From Vibrio gelatinilyticus (GTDB taxonomy: Bacteria; Pseudomonadota; Gammaproteobacteria; Enterobacterales; Vibrionaceae): a DNA stretch of 64,000 nt. Shown in pieces: positions 51,723-61,358 of this stretch. Under the pieces are notes generated by a model. That model was not told the DNA's origin. It worked only from the letters and a program-made list of their open reading frames with translations, and searched no databases. The translations under genes and the position numbers were made by a program. The stretch spans positions 1 through 64,000 of the forward strand of contig NZ_JAJNNZ010000016.1 in NCBI RefSeq assembly GCF_022836845.1, in the 5' to 3' direction. Every line of letters starts with the position of its first letter. The stretch's first letter is position 1.

Positions 51723-53093
51723 CTACTTGGAGACTTTGGTTACAGTGGCTTCGATCGTTCCCGACTCTAATGTGGTGATAATGCTCTCTCCTACGTATAC
51801 TTGCTCTGCCTGGCTAATGACTTTGCCTTTGTGATCTTGCGTGATCGAATAACCACGCTTAAGTGTGGCCAAAGGGCTAACCATATCGAGTTTCTCTACC
51901 ATGACGGAAAACTGATGTTGCTTAAACGTCAGCACTTTGTCCATTGCGACTCTCAGCCTTTGCGTAGACTGATTAAGCTGGTGTTGTTGTACATCAAGCT
52001 TGTTGACAGGAGAGCGCAAGCTTAAGCGATGAGCCAGAGTACTAAGGTGCTGGTTTTCTTGACTAAGCCTTTTTTGTATAGCCGCAGACAGTTGATACTC
52101 GTACTCATCCAGCCTTTGGCTTTGCCTTTGCAGTTGATGTTTTGGGTGTAAACGATTTAGCTGGTTGGTTGTGTGTAGCCAAAGGTGCTTTCGCTGTGCC
52201 AGATAATGACGAAACGTACTTTGTAGGCGGTGTGTAAGGTTTCTTAGTGTGTCGCGTTTATGTGAACTGTCGTTGCTGACAAGCTCTGCAGCGGCGCTAG
52301 GGGTGGGGGCTCTTACATCGGCAACATAATCGGCGATGGTCACATCAACTTCGTGGCCAACTGCACTGATAATTGGGATCTGACTGGCGGCTATGGTTCT
52401 GGCGACAATTTCATGGTTAAAACACCAGAGATCTTCTAGCGAACCACCTCCACGTCCAACGATGAGAACATCGCATTCCTGACGTGTGTTAGCGCGACCA
52501 ATCGCTTGTGCGATATCGATCGCGGCGTTTTCCCCTTGCACTAATGTTGGATAGATCACAACCGGTAAACTTGGATCTCGGCGTTTTAATACATCGAGGA
52601 TGTCATACAACGCGGCACCCGTTTTTGATGTAATAACACCCACACATTTAGGATGAGGAGGGAGGGGGAACTTTAGATTTTGAGCAAACAATCCTTCCGC
52701 TGCCAAAGACATTTTGAGTTTCTCAAACTCTTGTTGTAAAAGCCCGTCACCTTCAGGCTGCATTGAATCGATAATGAGTTGGTAGTCACCTCTAGGCTCA
52801 TATAACGATAAACGTGCTTTGACAATGACCTGTTGACCATTGGCGGGCTTAAAAGAAACGCGACGATTATTGCCTTTAAACATGGCACACTTAACCTGTG
52901 CGCGTGAGTCTTTTAATGTCAAATACCAATGCCCAGAAACGGGGGCTGAAAAGTTCGAGATCTCACCCACTAACCATACGATGCCCATTTCATTTTCAAG
53001 CAAAAGTCGTACTTCGGAATTAAGTCTAGAAACCGTGTATATATTTTGGTTTGGTGAGGAAGCTTGGGAACCAAATAGCGATGATGAAGACAA
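51723..53093 (-). CDS. xseA: Exodeoxyribonuclease VII large subunit
   Basis: A 456-residue nuclease subunit (E. coli also 456). The N-terminal OB fold holds IYTVSRLNSEVRLLLENEMG and VWLVGEISNF; the catalytic core includes GRGGGSLEDLWCFN and SAVGHEVDVTIADYVADVRA; the C-terminal region is a long coiled coil. It degrades single-stranded DNA with XseB. No ATG is suitably placed; a TTG at 53093 with GGA upstream gives MSSSSLFGSQ and the right length. A TTG further up at 53147 would add 18 hydrophobic residues without family support. Confidence 0.9.
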   Translation of the reverse strand: MSSSSLFGSQASSPNQNIYTVSRLNSEVRLLLENEMGIVWLVGEISNFSAPVSGHWYLTLKDSRAQVKCAMFKGNNRRVSFKPANGQQVIVKARLSLYEPRGDYQLIIDSMQPEGDGLLQQEFEKLKMSLAAEGLFAQNLKFPLPPHPKCVGVITSKTGAALYDILDVLKRRDPSLPVVIYPTLVQGENAAIDIAQAIGRANTRQECDVLIVGRGGGSLEDLWCFNHEIVARTIAASQIPIISAVGHEVDVTIADYVADVRAPTPSAAAELVSNDSSHKRDTLRNLTHRLQSTFRHYLAQRKHLWLHTTNQLNRLHPKHQLQRQSQRLDEYEYQLSAAIQKRLSQENQHLSTLAHRLSLRSPVNKLDVQQHQLNQSTQRLRVAMDKVLTFKQHQFSVMVEKLDMVSPLATLKRGYSITQDHKGKVISQAEQVYVGESIITTLESGTIEATVTKVSK

Positions 53094-53315
53094 AACTAAT
53101 TCCGGGGACGTGAGTATGGAAATTAGCGGCAATATAATACATATCAAGGGGGTGAATGCAAATTAAAAATCAAAAAATGTGTAGCCAAGCGATTGCGCTG
53201 GGCGTATAATCCGTCCGCAATATCAAATCAAAATCCCTTTCCTAATTGTTCCAAATTAGGCACAAATGATAACGATGAGATAGTCTTTTAATACACTTGT
53301 TGTGAGATATTGCAA

Positions 53316-54779
53316 ATGCTAAGAATTGCCAAAGAAGCGCTGACGTTCGATGATGTTTTACTCGTTCCAGCACACTCCACCGTTCTCCCGAATACCGCTG
53401 ATCTTCGTACTCAGTTGACCAAAAATATCGCGTTGAATATCCCGATGATCTCAGCATCGATGGATACTGTTACAGAAGCTCGTTTAGCCATCGCTCTCGC
53501 CCAAGAGGGTGGTATCGGCTTCATTCATAAAAACATGTCGATTGAGCAGCAAGCTGAACAAGTTCGTCAAGTTAAGATCTTTGAAGCAGGTGTGGTTACT
53601 AATCCAGTAACGGTTCGCCCCGATGCAACGATTGCTGACGTAAAGGCCCTGACAGAAAAGCACGGTTTTGCAGGTTTTCCTGTAGTGACAAAGAATAACG
53701 AGCTAGTGGGCATTATTACTGGCCGTGACGTACGCTTTGTTACTGATCTTGATAAAAAAGTTGAGTTAGTTATGACGCCAAAAGCGCGCCTTGCTAACGT
53801 AAAAGAAGGCGCATCTCGTGAAGACGTTCAAGAAGAAATGCATCGTGCTCGCGTAGAGAAAGTGTTAGTCGTGAACGATGAGTTTCAACTTACAGGAATG
53901 ATCACAGCAAAAGACTTCCACAAAGCTGAGCGTAAGCCAAATGCATGTAAGGATGAGCAAGGTCGTCTTCGTGTTGGCGCTGCTGTCGGTGCGGGCGCGG
54001 GTAACGAAGAGCGTGTTAAGGCTCTTGTTGAAGCGGGTGTTGACGTTCTACTTATCGACTCTTCACATGGTCATTCTGAAGGCGTACTAAACCGTATTCG
54101 CGAAACACGTGCGGCTTATCCAAACCTTGATATTATTGGTGGCAACGTTGCAACTGCTTCGGGTGCTCGTGCTCTTATTGAAGCAGGTGTAAGCGCAGTT
54201 AAAGTGGGTATCGGCCCTGGTTCAATTTGTACAACTCGCATCGTAACAGGTGTCGGTGTGCCACAAATTACCGCTATTTCTGATGCAGCCGCTGCTGCTG
54301 CCGAGTATGGTATTCCTGTCATTGCTGATGGTGGAATTCGTTTCTCTGGTGATATCTGTAAAGCGATCGTTGCTGGCGCATCTTGTGTGATGGTTGGCTC
54401 AATGTTTGCGGGTACAGAAGAAGCGCCGGGCGAAGTTATCCTCTATCAAGGTCGTTCTTACAAAGCTTACCGTGGAATGGGTTCGTTGGGCGCAATGTCT
54501 CAAGGCTCTTCAGATCGTTATTTCCAAACAGACAATGCAGCTGACAAGCTTGTTCCTGAAGGCATTGAAGGTCGTATCGCTTACAAAGGCCGCCTAAAAG
54601 AAATTGTTCACCAACAAATGGGCGGGCTTCGTTCTAGCATGGGTCTAACTGGCTCAGCAACGATTGAAGATATGCGTACTAAAGCGGAATTCGTTCGTAT
54701 TTCAGGTGCAGGCTTAAATGAATCACACGTGCATGATGTACAAATTACCAAAGAAGCACCAAACTACCGATTGGGTTAA
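53316..54779 (+). CDS. guaB: GuaB, IMP dehydrogenase
   Basis: A 487-residue TIM-barrel enzyme converting IMP to XMP, the first step of guanine nucleotide synthesis. Two CBS domains interrupt the barrel (about 90-205). The catalytic cysteine is in GPGSICTTRIVTG. The N terminus MLRIAKEALTFDDVLLVPAH, from the ATG at 53316, is identical to the family; a TTG two codons upstream is ignored. guaA follows. Confidence 0.97.
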   Translation: MLRIAKEALTFDDVLLVPAHSTVLPNTADLRTQLTKNIALNIPMISASMDTVTEARLAIALAQEGGIGFIHKNMSIEQQAEQVRQVKIFEAGVVTNPVTVRPDATIADVKALTEKHGFAGFPVVTKNNELVGIITGRDVRFVTDLDKKVELVMTPKARLANVKEGASREDVQEEMHRARVEKVLVVNDEFQLTGMITAKDFHKAERKPNACKDEQGRLRVGAAVGAGAGNEERVKALVEAGVDVLLIDSSHGHSEGVLNRIRETRAAYPNLDIIGGNVATASGARALIEAGVSAVKVGIGPGSICTTRIVTGVGVPQITAISDAAAAAAEYGIPVIADGGIRFSGDICKAIVAGASCVMVGSMFAGTEEAPGEVILYQGRSYKAYRGMGSLGAMSQGSSDRYFQTDNAADKLVPEGIEGRIAYKGRLKEIVHQQMGGLRSSMGLTGSATIEDMRTKAEFVRISGAGLNESHVHDVQITKEAPNYRLG

Positions 54780-54863
54780 TACCTAACCACAGTTAATTTG
54801 AAGCTTATGGAAACCCTGTATTGGGTTTCCATCCACTAATTTAATTTTTGAGATTGACCCCTG

Positions 54864-56441
54864 ATGACTAAAAATATCCATGACCAACGCATCCTGATCC
54901 TAGATTTTGGTTCACAATATACTCAGCTTGTTGCTCGTCGTATCCGTGAAATCGGTGTTTATTGTGAACTGTGGAGCTGGGACGTTGAAGAATCAGATAT
55001 TCGCGACTTCAATCCAGACGGCATCATTCTTTCTGGTGGTCCGGAAAGCGTTACAGAGAATAACTCTCCACGTGCGCCTCAATATGTCTTCGATTCTGGA
55101 GTTCCAGTATTTGGTATTTGCTACGGCATGCAAACGATGGCTGAACAGTTAGGCGGCAAAGTCGCAGGTTCTACTGAGCGCGAGTTTGGGTACGCTCAGG
55201 TTCAGGTTACTGCACCTTCAGCATTGTTTGAGAATATCCAAGATGCTTTGACTGATGATGGCTCACCGCTACTTGATGTTTGGATGAGTCACGGTGACAA
55301 AGTGGTAGAGATCCCATCAGACTTTATCAAGCTTGCACAAACGGACACATGTCCTTACGCTGCGATGGCGAACGAAGAGAAAAAATATTACGGCGTTCAA
55401 TTCCACCCAGAAGTGACGCACACGAAACAAGGCATGAGAATGCTTGAGAACTTTGTTCTGCATGTGTGTGGCTGTGAAGGACTTTGGACATCTGAATCTA
55501 TCATCGAAGATGCCATTGCTCGAATTAAAGAGCAAGTGGGCGACGATGAAGTGATCCTTGGTCTTTCGGGGGGTGTTGACTCCTCAGTTGTCGCAATGCT
55601 TGCGCACCGCGCTATCGGTGACAAACTGACCTGTGTTTTTGTGGATAACGGTTTGTTGCGTCTTAACGAAGCCGATCAAGTGATGGAGATGTTTGGCAAT
55701 AAATTTGGCTTGAACATTATTCACGTTAACGCAGAAGACCGTTTTCTAAAAGCCCTAGAGGGTGAGTCAGATCCAGAAGCGAAACGTAAGATTATTGGCC
55801 ATGTTTTTGTCGATATTTTCGACGAAGAATCTAAGAAACTGTCAAATGCTAAATGGTTGGCACAAGGGACAATCTACCCTGACGTGATCGAATCTGCCGC
55901 GTCTAAAACAGGTAAAGCACACGTGATCAAGTCTCACCACAATGTAGGTGGTCTTCCTGATGATATGGAGATGGGACTTGTAGAGCCACTTCGTGAGTTG
56001 TTTAAAGATGAAGTACGCAAGATCGGTCTAGAGCTAGGTCTGCCATACAACATGCTTTATCGTCACCCGTTCCCAGGTCCTGGTCTAGGTGTTCGTGTTC
56101 TTGGCGAAATAAAGAAAGAATACTGTGATTTACTACGTCGCGCAGATGCAATCTTTATCGAAGAGCTCCACGCTGCGGATCTGTACAACAAAGTATCTCA
56201 AGCGTTCACAGTGTTCTTACCTGTGCGCTCTGTAGGTGTCATGGGCGATGGTCGTAAGTACGACTGGGTAGTGTCTCTGCGTGCCGTTGAAACGATTGAT
56301 TTCATGACAGCGCACTGGGCTCATCTGCCCTACGATTTCTTGGGTAAGGTTTCTAACCGCATCATCAACGAAGTGGAAGGTATCTCGCGTGTTGTTTACG
56401 ATATTTCGGGCAAGCCACCGGCAACAATTGAATGGGAATAA
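54864..56441 (+). CDS. guaA: GuaA, GMP synthase
   Basis: A 525-residue enzyme converting XMP to GMP. The N-terminal glutamine amidotransferase (about 8-200) has the nucleophile Cys in FGICYGMQTMA and its His/Glu in VQFHPEVTH. The ATP pyrophosphatase domain has the PP loop GLSGGVDSSVVA. The C terminus ends in the dimerisation domain PPATIEWE. Co-transcribed with guaB. Confidence 0.97.
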   Translation: MTKNIHDQRILILDFGSQYTQLVARRIREIGVYCELWSWDVEESDIRDFNPDGIILSGGPESVTENNSPRAPQYVFDSGVPVFGICYGMQTMAEQLGGKVAGSTEREFGYAQVQVTAPSALFENIQDALTDDGSPLLDVWMSHGDKVVEIPSDFIKLAQTDTCPYAAMANEEKKYYGVQFHPEVTHTKQGMRMLENFVLHVCGCEGLWTSESIIEDAIARIKEQVGDDEVILGLSGGVDSSVVAMLAHRAIGDKLTCVFVDNGLLRLNEADQVMEMFGNKFGLNIIHVNAEDRFLKALEGESDPEAKRKIIGHVFVDIFDEESKKLSNAKWLAQGTIYPDVIESAASKTGKAHVIKSHHNVGGLPDDMEMGLVEPLRELFKDEVRKIGLELGLPYNMLYRHPFPGPGLGVRVLGEIKKEYCDLLRRADAIFIEELHAADLYNKVSQAFTVFLPVRSVGVMGDGRKYDWVVSLRAVETIDFMTAHWAHLPYDFLGKVSNRIINEVEGISRVVYDISGKPPATIEWE

Positions 56442-56477
56442 TGGCGAAGACCTAATCCCTTTCTAGCGTAATCACCA

Positions 56478-56510
56478 AGGCCTGCTTTTTTCTAGCAGGC
56501 CTTTTTTTTG
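56478..56510 (+). terminator. Terminator after guaA
   Basis: AAGGCCTGCT (56478-56487) pairs with AGCAGGCCTT (56495-56504), followed by T residues. Confidence 0.9.
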
Positions 56511-56550
56511 AGCCAATTTAATGCAGACTGTTAAATCGCCATGTTACATA

Positions 56551-56576
56551 AAGGGGTAGCGAAAGCTACCCCTTTG
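56551..56576 (-). terminator. Terminator of the alanine symporter gene
   Basis: AAGGGGTAGC (56551-56560) pairs with GCTACCCCTT (56565-56574) around a GAAA tetraloop, 5 bp after the symporter stop codon. The T stretch on the minus strand is short; the stem itself is strong. Confidence 0.7.
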
Positions 56577-56578
56577 TT

Positions 56579-58126
56579 TTATGAGCCCTGTTGTGGTGCG
56601 GGAGAGGGGATCTCGTCAGAGGCTTGTTTAGTGCCTACTGCTTTTTTCTTATACCTCTCTTCCCAGTAATCAGCACCTTTAATCCCCAAAGCCACAGGAT
56701 CAAAAGTGTACACCTCAACTTTTCTAGCTTGTTGTTCTTCGTAGTCTTTCAGCGCTTTGATAGCGGGCTTAGACATAAAGAAAATGATAATGATGCCAAC
56801 GATGTTGAGCCACGCCATGACACCTACACCAACATCGCCCATCGCCCACGCCAAATTGGCAGCTTTCACGGTTCCATAAAAAACCGATGCCATTAACACC
56901 AATTTTAGTAGAAACATGAGGCCTTTTACTTTGAACGTTCGACGAATGTATGCAATGTTAGTTTCCGCGATGTAGTAGTAAGCCAATATTGTGGTGAACG
57001 CAAAGAAGAATAAGGCAAAGGCGATGAATGGTTTACCGATCCCTGGCATGGTGCTTTCAATTGCCATCTGAGTGAAAACCGGACCATTTGCACCAATAGT
57101 CGCAGGAAGGTTTTGAACAAGGAAAACGCCTTCGGCACCTCCATGGACATTGTAGGCACCTGTTATGAGGATCATGAACGCAGTGGCAGAACATACGAGC
57201 AAAGTATCGATGTAAATTGAGAAAGACTGAACCAGACCTTGCTGAGCAGGGTGATCGACATTCGCCGCGGCAGCCGCATGAGGGCCTGTCCCTTGTCCGG
57301 CTTCATTGGAATACACGCCACGTTTAACGCCCCAACCGATAGCTGCACCAATACCCGCCATCGGTGTCATAGCATCACCCAAAATCATACCTATAATTCT
57401 TGGGATCTCATTAACGTTCAATAAGATAATGACAAACGCAACAATGATGTAGGCAAGCGCCATAAATGGCACCACGACTTGAGTAAAGTGGGCGATACGC
57501 TTTACTCCACCAAAGATGATGAAACCGAGGATAATCGAAATCACCGTGCCTGTAACTATCTTGGCAAAGCTAATAGTACCGATGGCGGTTTCTATCATGT
57601 CGCCGGTACCAAACGCGGCCTCTACAGCATTACCAATGCTGTTAGATTGAACGCCAGGCAATAAGACGCCACACGCAAAAATAGTGGCGATCGCGAATAT
57701 CCAAGCGTACCATTTTTGTCCCATCGCTTTTTCAATGTAATAAGCGGGTCCACCTCTAAATTCGCCTTCATCTTCCTCTTTGTATATCTGTGCTAGGGTT
57801 GACTCGGCATAAGCCGTTGCAGCCCCGAAAAAGGCTACAACCCACATCCAGAAAACAGCACCAGGGCCACCAAAGCCTATGGCAGCCGCAACGCCGGCAA
57901 TATTACCGGTACCGACTCGCCCAGAGAGCGATACCGCGAGAGCCTGAAATGAGGAGATCCCTTTTTCTGAGCTCTTTCCTGATAGGAGTAGGCGCCACAT
58001 TTCAAAAAAATGACGGACCTGAACGAAACGAGTTAACACCGAGTAAAACAAACCGGCACCGAGACATAAATAAATCAGAACGGGACTCCAGATTATCCCG
58101 TTTAAAAAATCAACAAATGTTTGCAT
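56579..58126 (-). CDS. Alanine/glycine:Na+ symporter (AGCS family)
   Basis: A 515-residue inner-membrane transporter with about ten membrane helices. Family motifs LSGRVGTGNIAGVAAAIGFG and GPAYYIEKAMG are present, as are GRVGTGN sodium/substrate loop residues. It imports alanine or glycine with sodium. The frame is open upstream to 58210, but MQTFVDFLNGIIWSPVLIYL at the ATG at 58126 has AGGGA 8 bp before it. The cytoplasmic C terminus is hydrophilic and proline-rich. Transcribed alone; substrate preference not shown by sequence. Confidence 0.92.
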   Translation of the reverse strand: MQTFVDFLNGIIWSPVLIYLCLGAGLFYSVLTRFVQVRHFFEMWRLLLSGKSSEKGISSFQALAVSLSGRVGTGNIAGVAAAIGFGGPGAVFWMWVVAFFGAATAYAESTLAQIYKEEDEGEFRGGPAYYIEKAMGQKWYAWIFAIATIFACGVLLPGVQSNSIGNAVEAAFGTGDMIETAIGTISFAKIVTGTVISIILGFIIFGGVKRIAHFTQVVVPFMALAYIIVAFVIILLNVNEIPRIIGMILGDAMTPMAGIGAAIGWGVKRGVYSNEAGQGTGPHAAAAANVDHPAQQGLVQSFSIYIDTLLVCSATAFMILITGAYNVHGGAEGVFLVQNLPATIGANGPVFTQMAIESTMPGIGKPFIAFALFFFAFTTILAYYYIAETNIAYIRRTFKVKGLMFLLKLVLMASVFYGTVKAANLAWAMGDVGVGVMAWLNIVGIIIIFFMSKPAIKALKDYEEQQARKVEVYTFDPVALGIKGADYWEERYKKKAVGTKQASDEIPSPAPQQGS

Positions 58127-58469
58127 AGTACTTCCCTGCTTTGAACTTTCAGGTGGATTATTAGAACAGCCAACGCATCCTAACGGAAATGTATAAAAAA
58201 TGTTAAACAAAGATTAAATACAAAGCTTGTGGCGTGATCGTGAGCACAAACTTTGGTCTATTTATGTATTTATTAGCATATAGTACTGAGGTGGGTGTGC
58301 TTAGTAGTGGTGTAAAGCCCGCTTATTGGTTAAGTGCTAACTGTGTTTTCGGCTTGGGATACCAGTAGTAAGGGTACTTGTGAGATGCAGCGAGGTGTTT
58401 TAAACGCGCCTCAATATTCGCCGGAATTATCACCACATAGCGAGGCAAAGTAGAGCAGATTTTATGGCT
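58127..58469. other. Non-coding region upstream of the symporter
   Basis: No gene recognised. It contains the symporter's promoter region on the minus strand, but I could not assign boxes with confidence. Confidence 0.3.
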
Positions 58470-58511
58470 TTTGGCCTATGATAGTATTTGGCCTATGATA
58501 GGCCAAATACT
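58470..58511. repeat. Direct and inverted repeats downstream of thiD
   Basis: The 14-mer TTGGCCTATGATAG-like unit occurs twice, 18 bp apart (about 58471 and 58489), and AGTATTTGGCCTA (58483-58495) forms a perfect 13-bp hairpin with TAGGCCAAATACT (58499-58511) over a TGA loop. It lies 10 bp after the thiD stop. Lacking a T tract, it may be a 3' end stabiliser rather than a terminator. Confidence 0.6.
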
Positions 58512-58520
58512 CTGTAAAGC

Positions 58521-59348
58521 TTACCTCTGACTGAACATATAGAAATGGTTTACCGGGCCGTGGCCTGCACCCACTTCAAGTCTGTCGGCATGTGTAATTG
58601 CCTGAGTAATATAGTGCTTTGCCAGTTCAATCGCTTGACTGATCGGGTAGCCTTGAGCCAAATATGACGCAATTGCAGAGCTTAAAGTGCAACCTGTCCC
58701 GTGTGTATTGCTGGTAGAAATTCGCTTGGCCTGAAAGCTTTGAATGTCACTTTCAGTGATCAATAGATCGCAGCTGTTTGGCGAGTTTTCCAGGTGTCCG
58801 CCTTTGAGCAAGATAGGCGCTATTTTTAACGCCTTAAGCTTGTCGATGAGATTGTCCATTTCCTGCTGATTTGTTGGGGTTGTTTCCCCAATCAGCGCCG
58901 CTCCTTCAGGCAAGTTTGGGGTTATTACGCTGGCAAGAGGCAGCAGTTGATCTTTTAACGCAGCCATTGCATCGGGTTCGAGCAGACGATCACCACTTGT
59001 CGCTACCATGACAGGGTCAACCACAATAGACTTAGGTTTATATTGACGCAGCTTTTTGGTCACGGAATGAATGATTTCGGCGTCCGCGAGCATGCCAATT
59101 TTGACCGCGGCTACACTCAAATCGGTGAACACCGCGTCCAGTTGTTGTTCTACAAAGAGTGGCGCAATGGGAAAAATTGAGCTCACCCCCCGGGTATTTT
59201 GTGCTGTGAGTGCCGTGATGACAGAGCAGGCATAAGCCCCTGTGGCAGAGATGGCTTTGATGTCTGCCTGAATACCAGCGCCGCCACTAGAGTCTGAACC
59301 GGCAATAGTGAGAACGATAGGGGTGTCGCGATAGGTGGATGTGGCCAT
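58521..59348 (-). CDS. thiD: ThiD, hydroxymethylpyrimidine (phosphate) kinase
   Basis: A 275-residue ribokinase-family enzyme that phosphorylates HMP and HMP-P for thiamine synthesis. Visible motifs: TIAGSDSSGGAGIQADIKA near the N terminus, VVDPVMVATSGDRLL, and the catalytic NTHGTGCTLSSAIAS. The ATG at 59348 has AGGAGC 7 bp upstream; an ATG six codons earlier is less well placed. A TPP riboswitch precedes it. Confidence 0.95.
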   Translation of the reverse strand: MATSTYRDTPIVLTIAGSDSSGGAGIQADIKAISATGAYACSVITALTAQNTRGVSSIFPIAPLFVEQQLDAVFTDLSVAAVKIGMLADAEIIHSVTKKLRQYKPKSIVVDPVMVATSGDRLLEPDAMAALKDQLLPLASVITPNLPEGAALIGETTPTNQQEMDNLIDKLKALKIAPILLKGGHLENSPNSCDLLITESDIQSFQAKRISTSNTHGTGCTLSSAIASYLAQGYPISQAIELAKHYITQAITHADRLEVGAGHGPVNHFYMFSQR

Positions 59349-59413
59349 TAATGCTCCTATAGGCATGGGAACACAAGCACGGTGCTGGGCATACGTGCGA
59401 GGCCATCACTCTT

Positions 59414-59503
59414 GCTATCGGTTCCCTACGCCAGTGTTAACTGAATCAGGTTCAACGGGTCTCACCTTCAATTGGTGATCTCAGCCAAATAGCTCCCCGA
59501 CCT
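59414..59503 (-). promoter_or_regulatory. TPP riboswitch (THI element)
   Basis: Read on the minus strand, the conserved segments appear in order: GGGGAGC, GGCTGAGA, GAGACCC, GAACCTGAT, and ACTGGCGTAGGGAA. It is 65 bp upstream of thiD and should turn it off when thiamine pyrophosphate is plentiful. Confidence 0.95.
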
Positions 59504-59802
59504 TTAAGTTATTAATTGTCATACAATTAAAGACAATGATCTAGCCCTATTGCGTCTAACCGCCTAGCATCTCGCAGTCACAAGGTCAGTTATGCTGTCG
59601 CTTAGCGATTAACTCGCAGAAAGTTTGGCATACTTGACATAATTGAATGAAACAATGTGCCACATGTTTTCTAAATTTGTATGGTGACTCGAAAGCTATT
59701 TCTTTTTCCAGTCAGACTCTCAATCTCTTTCCAATACTGTTTCTCGATGTTCACAAATTGCGTGAACAGTAAATAAAGACATTTCAGGGAAAGAGATAAA
59801 AA

Positions 59803-60278
59803 ATGAAACAATTATCTATAGGGATTTCTTTGGCAGCGATTGCTGTGAGCTTTGCAACAATCGCTGCGCCAAGCAAGCCCTCTATCGACGTCTGGGGTTC
59901 GAACAACCTACAATTTTCTAAAATTGAGTTGGCGATGGAAACCACATCCGGCTATGACCAAATGGTTCAGTATAAGGATCTGGCGGACATCCAAATCACG
60001 TTTAATCAGTGGAGCGGAACAACAGGAGACGCTTATAACATTTACTTTGATGGGGGTAAACAGCGACACATTCAGTATTGATTAAGGCCGATAATACCTC
60101 AGGCTCTATGTGTGACAATTTATGGGAGCCATCCACGGTATACACTGGTGGCGACCAAGTCTGTTGGGCTGGAAAACTGTGGCAAGCGAAATGGTGGTCA
60201 CAAGGTGACGACCCTACCAAATCTGGTGAGTGGGGTGTTTGGACAGACTTAGGAGAGGTAACCTGTTCAACTAACTAG
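59803..60278 (+). pseudogene. Chitinase A gene with internal deletion
   Basis: Two frames encode the two ends of a Vibrio GH18 chitinase A. The first (59803-60081) has a signal peptide (MKQLSIGISLAAIAVSFATIAA) in its first 22 residues and the ChiA N-terminal domain (SIDVWGSNNLQFSKIELAME, FNQWSGTTGDAYNIYFDGGK), then stops. The second frame (about 60078-60278), shifted by +2, encodes a C-terminal CBM5/12 chitin-binding domain (MCDNLWEPSTVYTGGDQVCW, AKWWSQGDDPTKSGEWGVW). The whole catalytic domain between them, about 700 residues in related chitinases, is missing, and all frames are interrupted at the junction near 60055-60085. The gene is certainly broken as a chitinase; a short secreted N-domain could still be made. 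Confidence 0.87.
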
Positions 60279-60300
60279 TAAGCAGTGATCAGGTCAAAAC

Positions 60301-60331
60301 AAAGAGGAAGCCAATTTGGCTTCCTCTTTTT
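60301..60331. terminator. Terminator between chitinase relic and ribB
   Basis: AAAGAGGAAGCC (60301-60312) pairs with GGCTTCCTCTTT (60317-60328) over AATT, a 12-bp perfect stem with A and T flanks, active in both directions. Retained after the chitinase deletion. Confidence 0.9.
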
Positions 60332-60337
60332 GTGTGT

Positions 60338-61000
60338 CTAAGCAGACTTTTCGGTTAACGCTAAGCGGTATTGAACCATGTCTTCAATGGTGAGAACTGG
60401 CATATTATGCAGTTTGCCAAAGGCAACAATTTCAGGTGTTTTAGCCATAGTACCGTCAGGATTGGTGACTTCGCAAAGTACACCGTATGGGGATAATCCC
60501 GCCATTTGCATCAGATCGATAGTACCTTCTGTGTGACCACGGCGAGTCAGAACGCCACCTTTACGAGCTCTCAATGGAAAAACATGCCCCGGTCGTGCGA
60601 GATCTTCTGGTCTGGCTTGAGTGGCGCACGCCGTTTTAATTGTGATGACGCGGTCCGCAGCAGACACACCCGTGGTAACCCCGACCTTCGCTTCGATAGA
60701 AACGGTAAAGGCGGTCTGATTAGCGCTATTGTTGTTTTCAACCATCGGTGGCAATTCAAGTTGTTGTGCTTGTTCGTCTGTGATGCACAAACAAACGATG
60801 CCGCTACCTTCACGGATCATCAATGCCATTTGTTGGCTGGTTAGATGATCAACCGAACAGATGATATCACCTTCATTTTCGCGATCTTCATCATCAAGAA
60901 GCAGTACCCCTTGACCATTTTGGAGGGCGAGTAAAGCTCGATCAACGCGCTCTGTTGGGGTGCCGAATTCAGCAAGAAGTGAAGTTTGGTTCTGATTCAT
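60338..61000 (-). CDS. ribB: RibB, 3,4-dihydroxy-2-butanone 4-phosphate synthase
   Basis: A 220-residue enzyme making the four-carbon unit of riboflavin from ribulose 5-phosphate. The metal-binding DDEDRENEGDII and RRGHTEGTIDLMQMAG motifs are present. It lacks the RibA fusion partner. An FMN riboswitch lies 100 bp upstream. Confidence 0.96.
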   Translation of the reverse strand: MNQNQTSLLAEFGTPTERVDRALLALQNGQGVLLLDDEDRENEGDIICSVDHLTSQQMALMIREGSGIVCLCITDEQAQQLELPPMVENNNSANQTAFTVSIEAKVGVTTGVSAADRVITIKTACATQARPEDLARPGHVFPLRARKGGVLTRRGHTEGTIDLMQMAGLSPYGVLCEVTNPDGTMAKTPEIVAFGKLHNMPVLTIEDMVQYRLALTEKSA

Positions 61001-61102
61001 GGTAATACTCCTAATCTCAATACCAGAATCAGGGCATAACTAAAGAGGGACGATCATTCATCCACGAGAACAGACTGCACGTGGTGTGCAGTATTGTCGT
61101 TA

Positions 61103-61246
61103 CTCTCTCTCATCCGGACTGTAACCGTCGGCTCTGGCATCTCACCAGATCTGCTGACCCTACAAAATAGCTCTATAGGCGCTCGCGGGCTCACTTCGTA
61201 TTGTGGAGAAGTATACCGCCGGTGGGGAATTTCGCCCCGCCCTGAG
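61103..61246 (-). promoter_or_regulatory. FMN riboswitch (RFN element)
   Basis: On the minus strand the RFN segments follow in order: CAGGGCGGGGCGAAATTCCC, CACCGGCGGT, GCCCGCGAGCGCC, GGTCAGCAGAT, GGTGAGATGCCAGAGCC, and ACAGTCCGGATG. It controls ribB according to FMN level. Confidence 0.96.
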
Positions 61247-61272
61247 AATAATTAATTAATAATGGCCTATAT

Positions 61273-61300
61273 AAGGCGTTGCTGATGGTAGCGCCTTTTT
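61273..61300 (+). terminator. Plus-strand terminator-like hairpin
   Basis: AAGGCGTTGC (61273-61282) pairs with GGTAGCGCCTT (61288-61297, two G-U pairs), followed by a T run. It is directed along the plus strand, where no gene lies upstream, about 60 bp before a small open frame at 61359. It may be an attenuator. Confidence 0.55.
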
Positions 61301-61358
61301 AGGGGCTTGAAAAGTCAGCTGTTGTTGTTTCACTTGGAAACATGATGGAGGTATTACA

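Noticed and set aside
53241..53260. Short hairpin (CCTAATT/AATTAGG) in the guaB leader as a PurR operator
   Set aside because: It does not match the PurR consensus and is only 7 bp.
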